Shown: in pieces, positions 1-9,788 of the stretch
Layout: each line of letters opens with the position of its first letter
Numbering within the stretch: the first letter of the stretch is position 1
Assembly (NCBI GenBank): GCA_022925895.1
Contig: JAKSYS010000773.1
Location: forward strand, 1 to 26,340
DNA length: 26,340 bases
Reading direction: 5' to 3'
From: Fragilaria crotonensis
Lineage: Eukaryota > Bacillariophyta > Fragilariophyceae > Fragilariales > Fragilariaceae
Program-made: the position numbers and the translations under genes
Notes under the pieces: generated by a model
Databases searched by the model: none
Seen by the model: only the letters and a program-made list of their open reading frames with translations
What the model was told of the DNA's origin: nothing

Positions 1-241
1 ATCGTAGGTCTACTACGTATCGGTTTGTAGTTTGTATGCATACACACGCAGTACAAGTACTTGTCCACTGACCGTCCATCCAACGCAACAACGCAACACA
101 TGAGAGAGGGCGAAAAACGAGGAACACGAGATGCTGATTGTACTCCATGCAAACGACAATCGTCGTGTCCCAGCACCCCAACCATTTTCACATGAAGGAC
201 ATTCTCCGTTGGAACAAGCAATCATCGATGTATGAACTTCA

Positions 242-979
242 ATGAAGATGAAGACGGTGGTGTATGCGGTCGTCATCATTCTAATGCAAGCTTGTTGGCT
301 TTCCGCTGTGGACGCGTTTGTTTCAAGGTCTTGTTATCCGACCAGAAAACAATACTCTTTGTCAAGGCAAATCTTTTTCCAAGATTGGGAATCTATATCC
401 GGCGTCGACAGGGGTGTCTGGAAGCAAACCATTGCGAAAGGAACCAGTGGCGTGTCAGTCACAAAGAATTCAACGTTCGAGATTAGCTACAAGGGCTTTC
501 TCGTGGGTGAAGATTGGTGGACTCCACAAGATGTTATTGAGTGCTGGCTTTGTGAGTTACAAGGTATGGAACAGAATTATGCATCCTTCGCTGCAGAAAA
601 TGTGGATGGCTCCAAGATTCTTGACCCAGACATCTTCACAGAGATGTTTGTTCAAACGAAGCTAGGTATCAATGGGAAAATGCAGTGTAAAAAGCTGGTC
701 ATGGCAGCAAGGAGACTTCAAAACGTGAGGGACACTTTTCCAATCGGGCACGTCTTCGACTACAATGATCAGTTTTTGATTCCACCAACAAAGCGTATAA
801 TCCGGGGCATCAGACTTGGGGTAGAAAGCATGCATGTAGGCGACACGGCAAAGATAGTTTGTCGAGCAGACTATGGATATGGAGCCGAAGGACTGAGGAG
901 AAATAACGGAGAGATTTTGGTCCCTCCCTTCGCAACTTTATGCTTTGAGATTTCACTCCTGAATGCGCTCGTTTCTTAA
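242..979 (+). CDS. FKBP-type peptidyl-prolyl isomerase, probably plastid-targeted
   Basis: A 245-residue intronless ORF. FKBP proteins catalyse cis-trans isomerisation of X-Pro bonds during folding. The C-terminal half fits the family: FD at 172-173 (equivalent of F36-D37 in FKBP12), IIRG at 186-189 in place of the VI(R)G segment, DYGYGAEG at 210-217, and VPPFATLCFEISLL at the end. The active-site Trp (W59 of FKBP12) is replaced by Ile190, so activity or ligand binding may be altered. About 85 residues separate a first-strand-like YKG (83-85) from FD, much longer than in FKBP12, suggesting an insertion. Residues 1-25 look like a signal peptide (MKMK, then a hydrophobic core) ending VDA before Phe26, followed by an S/R/K-rich stretch; in diatoms this targets the plastid, and lumenal FKBPs are common there. 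The start at 242 is chosen because it supplies the signal peptide. Family call is firm; location is inferred. Confidence 0.85.
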   Translation: MKMKTVVYAVVIILMQACWLSAVDAFVSRSCYPTRKQYSLSRQIFFQDWESISGVDRGVWKQTIAKGTSGVSVTKNSTFEISYKGFLVGEDWWTPQDVIECWLCELQGMEQNYASFAAENVDGSKILDPDIFTEMFVQTKLGINGKMQCKKLVMAARRLQNVRDTFPIGHVFDYNDQFLIPPTKRIIRGIRLGVESMHVGDTAKIVCRADYGYGAEGLRRNNGEILVPPFATLCFEISLLNALVS

Positions 980-1241
980 GCCTTTGTTGCGCTTGCAATG
1001 CAGAGCCTGCTCTGGTGCTGCAGTATAGTACAATGCACCATATGATTGACCAGGTTTGATATTACTCCGACCTTTGACTCACTAATGGGAAAGTAAGTCT
1101 CATACAGGTTTGTAAATCACTGTTTGCCTTCCTTTCCAATCATACACCAAGTTCATTGAACATCCACTTCCACTCCGGAAATAGGTCATACAGGACCAGC
1201 CACATCGCAAACTGTAGAACCCATCATACACCTGTTCTGTA

Positions 1242-1284
1242 GCGCTCCTATTCCGCTGTTCATAACAAAAGGAGATAGGAGCGC
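1242..1284. repeat. Perfect 10-bp inverted repeat (hairpin)
   Basis: GCGCTCCTAT at 1242-1251 is matched by its exact reverse complement ATAGGAGCGC at 1275-1284, with a 23-nt loop. It lies about 260 bp after the FKBP stop. No T-run follows, so it is not a classical terminator; it may be a 3' UTR structure or a relic of a small inverted-repeat element. Confidence 0.6.
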
Positions 1285-1640
1285 AAGTAGTCTATTGCAT
1301 GGGTATTCTGTCCTCCGAGTTCGTTCTCTTTATGATGTCGGCGAAGCTTTACTGGCAGTAGTAGCACTCGGAGAACAAGTATATCATATATCCAAAGGAT
1401 TCGTGTCTACGGTGCTTGCAACCTGGTACAGTACATAGTGTAATACGTAATCCGAGTACGACTGACGCTCGATATTCTCTATCTGCTCGATCACTCAAAA
1501 TCGTTACTGTACCTGGTACCGGTAGCCAGTGTATCCTACGCATGTGCTCATACTGCACACAAGTCCAGTTGGCGTATGAGTATGTACAACTGGTATGATG
1601 CAATCTACTGGGATGCAATACGACGTACACAGTACATTAT

Positions 1641-1661
1641 GTCAGACGTCAGACGTCAGAC
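1641..1661. promoter_or_regulatory. Triple GTCAGAC repeat creating ACGTCA bZIP-type sites
   Basis: Three exact head-to-tail copies of the heptamer GTCAGAC occur about 385 bp upstream of the bZIP 1 start. Each junction creates GACGTCAG, which contains the ACGT/ACGTCA core bound by many bZIP proteins. The position upstream of a bZIP gene suggests possible autoregulation, but that is inference. Confidence 0.4.
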
Positions 1662-2044
1662 TTCATACATGTAGTACGTACTTCCTTGAAGGCAAGTTTT
1701 ACACTACTACGGTATTAGAACTGTACGACAGGGACTTACTGTCTCAGACGTTTCTTGGCTGTCTGATGTCGGATGATCGTCAGCCACAGTCATTGAGGTG
1801 TCGAAAACCATTGTCATGACTAGAATTGACGGTTGCATGGCGGTACGTTGCTGGTGGTACAGATTAAACGATCGCAATTGCACCATCATTCGTTCCCTGG
1901 CTCGTTGTTTTTTTTTGCCATACGTTGTTCCGAGTGTGTTTTCACAGCTCATCAGCACCTTTTCTTATTAATCAGAACGTTCAGCCGTTTCTGTACTGTG
2001 CTGCATCGACTTCGGTGGATATCGAACCCACCAACAGATCACAC

Positions 2045-2821
2045 ATGCAGCCGACCGAAACGAAAACCGACGAAAATGTCGAACTTGACGACAAGGACAA
2101 GGGTGTTACAGAGAGCAGAAACGCGGATGACCCAGAGGATGACGATGACGCTAGTGACGATGGACCAAAGGATGGAAGAGCCAAGAAGCGCAAGAAGGAC
2201 CTCTCAGAGGACGAAAGGCTTGAGGAACGTCGGGCCGCAAATCGTAGATCTGCATTGGAGTCAAGGCAGCGACGCAAAAACTTAATTGAATCACTTCAGA
2301 AGCAAGTTGAGCAACTCACCAAGGAAACAACTGAGCTTCGAGCAGTTAACGATACTCTACGCCTGCAGCTGGACTCGTCTCTCGCCGAAAACCAACAGTT
2401 TCGTCTTGTTATTTCCCAGCAGCAACTCGCTGCCGGAGGCGGAGCAGGCCTTGCGGGCTTTGGACAGAATCCCGGACTCCTGCTTGGCAGAGGGGGGTTG
2501 AATCCGGCTCTTGCCGGTGTCCAACAAGGCATGTTCGGTGGGCTTGGTGGTATAAACCCAGCGCTCTTGGGTGGTTTGGGAGCTGGGTATGGGGCAGGCT
2601 TTGGGGCAGGTGCTGGCTTTGGTGGAGCTGCTGACTTTCAAGCTCAGCTGCAACTGCAGCAACAAAGGGATGTAGCCGCTGCTATGGGTCTCGCACCGAA
2701 CCCCGCTCCACAAGCCGAGCCCCCGGCCGCTCCTGCGGCTCCCGCGAGAGGTGGAAATAATGCAACCAAGGCACGTACTAGTGACGAGGAAAATGTTGCT
2801 GCTGCTGTGGGCAGCATGTAA
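2045..2821 (+). CDS. bZIP transcription factor 1 (Gly/Gln/Ala-rich C-terminus)
   Basis: A 258-residue nuclear DNA-binding protein. Residues 1-60 are acidic and end with a Lys/Arg cluster (about 45-51), a likely NLS. The basic region ERRAANRRSALESRQRRK (61-78) has the invariant N-x7-R (Asn66, Arg74). The zipper follows with Leu84, 91, 98 and 105 in perfect heptads. Residues about 125-240 are low complexity, rich in Gly, Ala, Leu, Gln and Pro, a likely activation or assembly domain. The frame is open upstream to an ATG at 1925, but the added 40 residues look like untranslated sequence, so the ATG at 2045 (MQPTETK) is preferred. No intron lies between basic region and zipper, unlike bZIP 2 located 3 kb away, which is otherwise its closest relative here. 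DNA target is unknown, probably an ACGT-core site. Confidence 0.88.
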   Translation: MQPTETKTDENVELDDKDKGVTESRNADDPEDDDDASDDGPKDGRAKKRKKDLSEDERLEERRAANRRSALESRQRRKNLIESLQKQVEQLTKETTELRAVNDTLRLQLDSSLAENQQFRLVISQQQLAAGGGAGLAGFGQNPGLLLGRGGLNPALAGVQQGMFGGLGGINPALLGGLGAGYGAGFGAGAGFGGAADFQAQLQLQQQRDVAAAMGLAPNPAPQAEPPAAPAAPARGGNNATKARTSDEENVAAAVGSM

Positions 2822-3284
2822 ACGAATCCTTTCTCCACATGAAGTTAACTTGTTAGACAGCGTATGTATTCACACTCTGTGTTTGGTCGCGATACTTAGT
2901 TGTAGTCCAAAGTGCTGGATTACTCAATGCAATACTATTCAGACTATTGTACACGATGCATATGTCATCCAGTACTCTAGTGCATGCATGGCATCCATAA
3001 TAGTTTACCTTCGTCCTGCAAAAAAGATCGAACACTTGAATTACGTAATTAAAACTCAACGTGTTTCGTTCGTCATGATGCTATTCATTCATACCTCCTA
3101 TATGATGCTTAAGAATTGACTTGATGCGATCCTGGACGAAATTTCCATGGGGGTTCTACTGGGCACAGCATAAATTACTACTGCCGAAAAAGCTGCATAT
3201 GGTGTGTTGTAGAAATAACGAAACAATTGAATGCTGCTTGATTTGCACATAAGGCTGCCTGCTGCATCCGCAACCTTGTGAAGG
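2822..3284. other. Intergenic, no gene seen
   Basis: AT-rich sequence downstream of bZIP 1. ORFs are short and unsupported. Probably the 3' UTR of bZIP 1 followed by non-coding DNA leading into the tandem repeat. Confidence 0.4.
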
Positions 3285-4150
3285 CCATGCAACAGAGTTT
3301 TCAATCAGGTTTCTTCTCCATGCGCCGAGGCACGTCGTGGAAACCAATGCACCTGCACTCACAAGCGGAGAAAGTGTCAAACATACGATAATTGGTCATG
3401 GAGGCTGTATGTCCGCCAAGGGTAAGAGATCGGAGGCTTTGTGCAAAGAAGGCTGCCTCCTCAAAACGCAGCCTTGTGCCAGCCTTGCTACAGAGTTTTC
3501 AATCAGGTTTAGCTCCATGCGCCGCGTGGAGAACGTGTCATACCAACGATAATTGATCAAGGAGGCTTTGTAAGTGCCAGGGGTATGAGATCGGAAGCTT
3601 CGTTAGATGAGCGTGTGGAACTGGGATGAAAAGGAAGACACAGCCGCTCCCCTTGGAATCGCAAACGGAGAAAATGCCATATTTCCAAAGAGTGGTCAAG
3701 GAGGCTGTATGGTGCGCCGAGGGTCAATGGTACGATGCGTCGTTTGGTGGGCGTGTGACACCAGGATGAGCAGGAAGAAGCAACCACTTAACTTGCCGCT
3801 CGCAAACGGAAAAAGTGCAAATCAACACCTGCGCGGTCAAGAAGGCTGCATGGGTGCGCCAAGGGTGAGCGATCGGAATCGTCGTTTTGTTGTTTCGATC
3901 ATAGACAGAAATAGACGCTCCACTTTTGCTCGCCAACGAAGAGAGTGCCATACCTACAACCTAGTTCAAGGAGCCCGTATGGCGCGCCAAAGTTGTACGA
4001 TGGGACGCTTCATGTGATGGACATGAGGTACTTTGATCAATAGGAAGAAACAGTTGCTCTACCCGTGCTCGCAAACGGAGAAAGTGCAACACCTACCAAG
4101 AGTGGTCAAGGAAGATGCATGGTGTGCCAAGGGTGAGCGATCGGAATCAT
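3285..4150. repeat. Degenerate tandem repeat, period about 140 bp, about six units
   Basis: A core like GCAAACGGAGAAAGTGC recurs near 3361, 3525, 3661, 3802, 3932 and 4071. About 30 nt after each comes a second block like GGTCAAGGAGGCTGTATGG and then GCGCCAAGGGT plus GCGATCGGAATC. Spacing is 130-165 bp and not a multiple of three throughout, so the array is not a coding repeat even though an ORF crosses part of it. A separate block, CAGAGTTTTCAATCAGGTTT, is duplicated at 3293 and 3490, showing a longer ancestral unit at the left end. Units differ by many substitutions, so the array is old. Function unknown. Confidence 0.7.
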
Positions 4151-5257
4151 CGTTTGATTGGCATGTGACAAGTTGATGAACAGAATGAAACAACGGCGCG
4201 ACGGGAGGACTTGGAGACATCGACCTTACCGCAATTTTTTCTCTGAATTCCGGGGCGGAGAGAAAAGTGCGCATGTAATTGATGGCATGATCAAGTGTTT
4301 GGGTTTTGAGAGGGCTCTCCCTCCCAGAAGGATTACGACGGCACAGCTGGAACAAATAGGTGTAATGGACCTGGCGCACACACAGGCAACTCAACCGCAC
4401 AATGAAACCACCAAAAAACACTAACGCGACAAGAAGCCACTCATGGTGTCGCGTGTGATACGGATATGAGATGCCTCAAACGATCGATGTACATTGGATA
4501 GTCAAAGGAAAAGGAATTTCGATGCTGAGGGTGGGAAAACAGAAATCCGAACAATAAATGTAGAGTCGGGCTGGATGGTCGTGGTGTGGGTGAGGGAGAT
4601 GGGACTGGGGACTGGGGACTGCTGGCACCAGACAAAATGCGTCCTAACAGAGTATCTAATATGACATATGCATTCAACATGCAATCTTGCCATCATTAAG
4701 AAATCGATGTGCTTTGTTTGTCATTCACGCTCTTGTGGACATCCACTTCTAGTCGTAGTATCCGGAAAAACCCCGTTTGGGACTATGACAACATGAACTG
4801 TTCTCGTTGGGAAAACGAGCGTCTCATTTGCCAGGTTTTCTTTTGATGGACATTTCCACAAGGAGCTCTGGTACGATGCTCGTGTACATCAAGGTCATCG
4901 TCATCACCCAATAACACCCTTTATGACAAACGCATTTTTAAACCACGTCAAGTTGTACAGAATTTACATATTGGATTTGTTAAGACCGAGGGCTTCGGGG
5001 CTGGTATACAAAACGGACTTTGTTGAATCCATTGTATATCAATACGACCAACAGAATTTCGTTTGCTTTGCGATGCTGCAACAAGGGGAAGGTTCTGAAA
5101 CTTTTAGTCACAGACTTTGGTCGGCATGACTCATTAACGGTACTGGCATTTCTGGAACGAAAATCAGGAACTGCGGGAGTATTGTTACGATCACAAACCT
5201 TTCAGATTGGTGATGTAAGCGTCTAATCTGCATTTTTGCAAAGAGACAACAGGACGA
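4151..5257. other. Intergenic, no convincing gene
   Basis: A + ORF at 4158-4424 (88 aa) and another at 5020-5226 (68 aa) have no recognisable motif and no paralogue in the window. The right end is presumably the promoter and 5' UTR of bZIP 2. A direct repeat GGGACTGGGGACTGGGGACT lies near 4600. Confidence 0.4.
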
Positions 5258-5980
5258 ATGATGAACAAACAGCCAAATGAGGAAAGGGCATTCACGGTAC
5301 ACATGGCGAGCGACGCGATGCTCAAAGACAACGAGGAAAGTGATTCTGCGATTTCCGACAAGGAACCTCCGAGAGACAAGAAACGAAGACGCCAGGAGAT
5401 GACGGAGGAAGAGCGCAGAGAAGAACGCCGCACCGCAAACAGGCGATCGGCCTTCGAAAGTCGACATAGGAGGAAGGTAAGCACCGGAGAGATGATTTGA
5501 GCTCAACTTTGAAACCGATGTCATTCGCTTAAATGAACATTCCGCGTCGTCGTGAAACCTCAGGTGTTGATTGAAGAACTGCAAGGTGCAGTCGAAAGTT
5601 TATCCAAAGAGAATGCAGCGATACGGAAAGAAGCCGACAGTCTTAGGGTGGAAGTCCACCGACTCACTACCGAAAACCGCAGACTTCACCTGCAGCAACA
5701 ACTTTCTCGATCAATTTCCATGTCGGGCGTACCTGATTCTGGAACTCCCCGACACAACCCTGATATGTGGAGTTTGCAGCAGGGAGTGTCGCAGGGGTTG
5801 CATATGAACATGGGAATGCCGGGTCTGCCTGCGCTCAATCGGTTCGTGCCTGGAGATACCAACATCGGTCCTCTTCTAGGTCCAAATTCCCTCGACAGAA
5901 TTCCCAACGACATGTCGATCGCGGATCAAGCAAGGGAATTCCTACGGGATTTGCAGAGAAGACAAGGTCCAACGGGATGA
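5258..5980 (+). CDS. bZIP transcription factor 2 (two exons)
   Basis: Join 5258-5476 and 5564-5980 gives 211 residues. The 87-nt intron (GTAAGC...CTCAG, phase 0) contains an in-frame TGA and sits exactly between basic region and zipper. Residues 25-60 are acidic, then basic (KKRRR, 41-45). The basic helix ERRTANRRSAFESRHRRK has Asn61 and Arg69 in N-x7-R spacing. After splicing the zipper runs Leu79, 86, Ile93, Leu100, 107, 114, a long clean heptad series. The C-terminus is rich in Gln, Met, Pro and Gly. The basic helix matches bZIP 1 at most positions, so the two genes are probably an old tandem duplicate with an intron gained or lost. Its stop lies 60 bp from the stop of the convergent protease gene, so the two 3' UTRs probably overlap. 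DNA target unknown. Confidence 0.88.
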
Positions 5981-6040
5981 GTAGGTTGGCTTCAGTTCAG
6001 TTTAGGGGAGATTTTATCTAGATTTTGAATTCTAAAAGCA

Positions 6041-7960
6041 TCATGCTTCGCGGCCATTAGTGCCATAGCCAAGTTCACTCGTGTCAGCGATCACCAGAAG
6101 ACTTTCTGACTCCGAGCGACCACATTGTATTGGAAGATTTCCATCGTTGTCGAGCATTTGCCGGCGTCGCATTTCCCTTCGACGACTTCTAGCTCTACAG
6201 TCTCGTGTCAAGGGCCAAACGACAAATAGCATCACGGCAACCACACTGAATACTCCGTAGGTCAGCGCTGGGTACGACTGAAGTAAGCTGAAGGCCGATA
6301 CCACGCAAGAGTTAGGCGTGTTGACAACACAGACTCGAAATACTAAAGCGACCCACTTACCCTTCGATTTTATGACAAGTCTGCAAATCTTGCCCACCTA
6401 GAGCGCTGCAGTAGTTATTGAGGAGACTCTCTTCTAAGCACTGTGATCGGTCGCCGTAAGTGCTTTGGTCGTAATTTACGCTCGCACGGATACCGCTTTT
6501 TGGAAGTAAGACACCGCCAAGTGCAACGCTCGGATTCTTAGCAATGCCGCAGACGCCTGGCACGAGCTTCGCACCATTTCCTCGCTTTATCTTAACGTAG
6601 CCGTTTTCCCCCCAACCCTCACCCCAGCTGTTGCGTGATATCCAATATCGCACAATACTGCCATTCTCGTCTTCCTCCTGACCATATCCGACAATCAAAA
6701 GGGCGTGATTCGCTACTTGGTCGCAATCGTCTTTGGAATATATGCCTTCCTTGTAGGCCAGAAATGTTGGGTCAGAGCCACTGATGCCGACCGCCAGTGG
6801 TCCAATCCACCGAAGGGCCATTTCCATATTATCTTCATGATCCGGTGTTAGAACTCCCCAACTCTGCGCGGTTGCAATCGGGTTAGCAACCTTGCGGACG
6901 CGACATCTGTCTTGTTGGCCTAGGTAAGGGTAGTCACTGGCGGCAGCCAATCCATAGCGATGAATGAAATAGTAGGCTAGCAAAGGGTTCCCGCCTGTGC
7001 AACCTTGATCAGCAGCCGTATCACAGTCAACAAGCTCTTGCACGGAAAGATTCGCTAATCTCATGGCTTCTTTTTCAGCCTGTCGAGCAAGAACATCAGC
7101 TATTGCTTCAGCATCGTCGCCATCATCATCGTCCAGGTGATTTTCGTAAGCTTCGTATGCCACTCGCCGGGAGGCACTTGCTTCCAATGTCCCAGTTGCT
7201 GCAAATGCCCAACAACTTCCGCAAAAACCCTGTTTGGAAAGGGGTGAGAAACACAGAAACCAGCATGAACGGAATATGAAATAAAGCACATCGTCATTCG
7301 CACCTGGTCCGAAGGTCTGTGAACGATCGACACGCCATCTGGGTTATCGGTTGTTGCCCAATTTAGATGTAATTCGAAATCTGAAGTATCCAAAGGAAAT
7401 ACACCTTGTATTGTATTGTCATTATCCACTCCCGAATTTTGTTTCTTATTAGCTTTGATGTGCACACGGTGATCGTTCGACTCGTCGACAACAACCCTGG
7501 ATTCGAGTGACGACCACACGACGCTCGAATTCGTAGGTGCTTTATCCTTCCGTCTGTGATGCTTCTTTAATCTCCGGCGATCATCGTGCATGTCAACAGC
7601 GTGAATAAAGTCGTTGATGGTCAGGTGCATCACGTTCACCGGACTCGACAAGTACTCTTCATTCCAAGCCTTATCTTGCGTGGACGCCAATGGAAGTTCG
7701 TGGACGTGCAAATCTGAGAATTGATTCAGCGTGATTCGATGACTGCTATCATTCCGCTTGTTGTGATTGTGAACCAGGTGAACGTTCTGGACAAACTTTT
7801 GAAGCCGGGATGGTGCAGGTTCCCGTCCATAGTGTTTCGAGTATAATCGAAACAATGTATCGCACGCTCCTCCGTTCAGTTGTGTGCTACTTGATGTAGG
7901 ATTCTCCAGTATGCATTCTTCCGTCAGACTTGCATCGTAAAGGAAAGGTCGTCCATTCAT
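6041..7960 (-). CDS. Papain-family (C1A) cysteine protease with I29 prodomain and C-terminal membrane anchor
   Basis: Three exons read leftward: 7960-7304, 7229-6361, 6287-6041, about 590 residues. Introns are 74 nt (GTGCGA...CAG) and 73 nt (GTAAGT...CAG). The inhibitor I29 prodomain lies at about 35-90 (FRLYSKHYG...NQFSDL). A charged linker with RRRLKKHHRRK follows. The mature domain begins near LNWATTDNPDG; Gln219 is the oxyanion residue, Cys225 in GFCGSCWAF the nucleophile, His394 in NHALLIVGYG and Asn419 in SRNSWGEGWG complete the triad. An acidic insertion with DDDDGDD lies at about 250-262, within the early catalytic domain. The third exon encodes a hydrophobic span at about 516-535 followed by a short Arg-rich tail, predicting a single-pass endolysosomal or vacuolar membrane protein. 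Residues 1-30 lack an obvious signal peptide although the anchor implies one, so a further 5' exon may be missing from this model. Confidence 0.87.
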
Positions 7961-8314
7961 TGCTTTTAATCACAGATTGGATGCCAGATGCAAATGATCA
8001 GCGACAGACTCTGTGGACTCTCCAGGGCGTTCTGCCTTCACTCACTGAGAGGCCTGCGCCACAATCCACAAACACGATCTCGTGTCAGTGATGGTGATAA
8101 CAGACGAGAGACACCACACGCTTCACGCACCTCGAACCCGTCAGTTAACGCCTATTGCCACGTCGTCCATTCCAAACAGATTTTTGTTGTTGGATATATG
8201 TGGTACTCGTATGTTGGTATGTTGTATTTTTATCCGATGTTGATGTGTCATGCGAGACGCGACTTGAATTTACCTCTTCAAGTCAATGACCTTATGTGGC
8301 ACTGTGCCCAGCCT
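7961..8314. other. Intergenic upstream of protease
   Basis: Presumed promoter region of the protease gene (minus strand). No ORF with recognisable motifs. A missing upstream exon encoding a signal peptide could lie here, but no clear hydrophobic ATG-led segment was found by eye. Confidence 0.35.
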
Positions 8315-8600
8315 GACCATCAAGGGTATGATACATATATTTTAGAGGGTGGACAACGAGTAAGAGTACCAGAGGCCGTGTTCGATGTCTCGGTCAAATC
8401 GTCCTTCCGTCGTCGGTCTCATCACGCACATCGAAAATCTCTGGCACAAGAACAACACGAGCACTGACGGCAAAATCAACCATGACAACGGCAGCAACAA
8501 GCCTCTATAACAGTCCTTTCCTGACTCATATGTTGTTGTCCTTGATCCACTGGAACCTCTAATGAAGTCCCCTTGGTGTCTACCGTGACGCACAGCTGCT
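8315..8600 (+). repeat. Left arm of a 2.2-kb inverted duplication
   Basis: This segment matches the reverse complement of about 10235-10510. Shared words in order are GACCATCAAGGGTA, ACATATATT(TT)AGAGGG, TGGACAACG, AGAGGCC(G/A)TGTTCGATG, TCTCGGTCAAATCG, and further on CCTTGGTGTCT against CATGGTGTCT. Identity is highest around the shared ATG and fades toward 8600. It holds both an upstream TATA-like ACATATATT and the start of an ORF, so a promoter plus gene start was copied. Confidence 0.75.
8385..8510 (+). pseudogene. Truncated copy of an unrecognised gene (MSRSNRPSV family), + copy
   Basis: An ATG at 8385 opens a 41-codon frame starting MSRSNRPSVVGLITH and ending at TAA 8508-8510. The inverted copy at the other end of the duplication starts MSRSNRPSVIGLITH. 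After the stop, a different frame (about 8530-8590) reads DPLEPLMKSPWCL, matching DPLECLLTPPWCL in the other copy, so the coding sequence is probably broken by a frameshift or interrupted by an undetected intron. Function not recognised. Confidence 0.4.
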
Positions 8601-9788
8601 GCTCCTATAATTCCGACAAGTGCTCCCACGAGCGAAGGTTGTCGAGTCAAGTCCAAGTACAATTGTACCGACTTGTTGTCAAGTCAAGTACTAGCTCAAG
8701 TACTAGCCCGGTTGAAGAACAGGAGTGGTGCAGCAATTGATCTGGAGTTGCACAGCAAGGCAAGTGGCCCGCCTCCATTTCTTGGCGGAGCAAGAGGACG
8801 CTGACTGGGGCAATTCAACTCACGAGTATGTCGAACAGGTTCAAGCAAGCCATGATGTGCACCACGGACCTAAGTTTGACGTGGAACGAGTTGCTGAATA
8901 TAATGGCTTTGATCTCTTCCTGTTTTATATTCCTGGTTGAAGCTTGCTTCCTTGTCAACGGCAAAGAAGACGGGAGCATTTCATCAAGACTATGGCATAA
9001 ATGGAACCCTGGTTACCGTGTGTGTGTCGTGTATTTGCTTCGTCTCAGACGGGTTAAGTAACGTGTACGCATTTCATAATGCTGCGTTCTTTGCATGCTC
9101 CTTGTGTGGCTCTCTCGGCGAATCCTTAGAAGTCATTACAAAAGAATTGGACGACTGTCAGGAGAACAACTTGGCTGCCTTCCTACTGCCTCATTGGCTA
9201 CAAGATTCTTTCCTGCAACAACCGCAAGGCTGATTGCCACCTCTCAGAGCTCCTACCAGTGCCGCAACTTTGGGAGATGTTGCAGCTGCCACAGGCTGGA
9301 CGAGATATGTGGATCGCTGGTACTGTTGGTGGAGTTCCCCGACATCATTCAGTTGAGACGCTAGATCATCATCGTGGTCATAGTCCTTGCGGACATTCAC
9401 ATTCGAAGGGATCGGAGCATTTGCTACTGGGAAAAGAAGCGATCCTCGTTGACTGAGACACAAATATTGTCTGCTTGAACTGTCATTTCATCGCCTTCGT
9501 GTGGGTACCGCGAGAACAGCGCTCATCTTTGGGATTGCATCGATGCGCCTGGAGGAAACAGCATGCTGGTCATATGAACTGTGAATGCGTACAAGCCATA
9601 CAGGGCCTTCGGCAATGTTTGGCCACACAAAAGAAGATGACCGACATCTTCCTTTGGACTAAAGTGGGACTCCTAGCGGGCCAATCGGCTGGCGATAGTG
9701 CATGAATTAAGGTGTGCCTGCTATTCAGCATGATGAATTTCTATCGTATAGTCTACTCCACCTTTTTCTGCGACCTGGCAGCACGTAA
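8601..9788. other. Spacer of the inverted duplication, no gene recognised
   Basis: Several short ORFs occur on both strands (for example + 8725-8940, + 8937-9233, + 9259-9456, - 9191-9463) but none is long or recognisable. Overlapping partial ORFs in shifted frames suggest a decayed gene or unrecognised exons. GTAC-rich words (CAAGTACTAGCTCAAGTACT) occur around 8655-8705. Confidence 0.35.

Larger units (their letters stand above)
980..2044. other. Intergenic region between FKBP and bZIP 1
   Basis: No convincing gene in either strand; ORFs here are short and lack recognisable motifs. The stretch contains a 10-bp perfect inverted repeat near 1242-1284, a triple heptamer at 1641-1661, and many GTAC-containing palindromic words around 1424-1590 (for example GGTACC and GTACCTGGTACCGG). 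Frame upstream of 2045 stays open to 1925, so part of the right end is probably the 5' UTR of bZIP 1. Confidence 0.5.

Noticed and set aside
3285-4150. CRISPR-like array
   Set aside because: Units are about 140 bp, diverged and lack short identical repeats with unique spacers; the host is eukaryotic.
4158-4424. 88-residue + ORF as a gene
   Set aside because: No motif, overlaps the end of the repeat array, and composition is not clearly coding.
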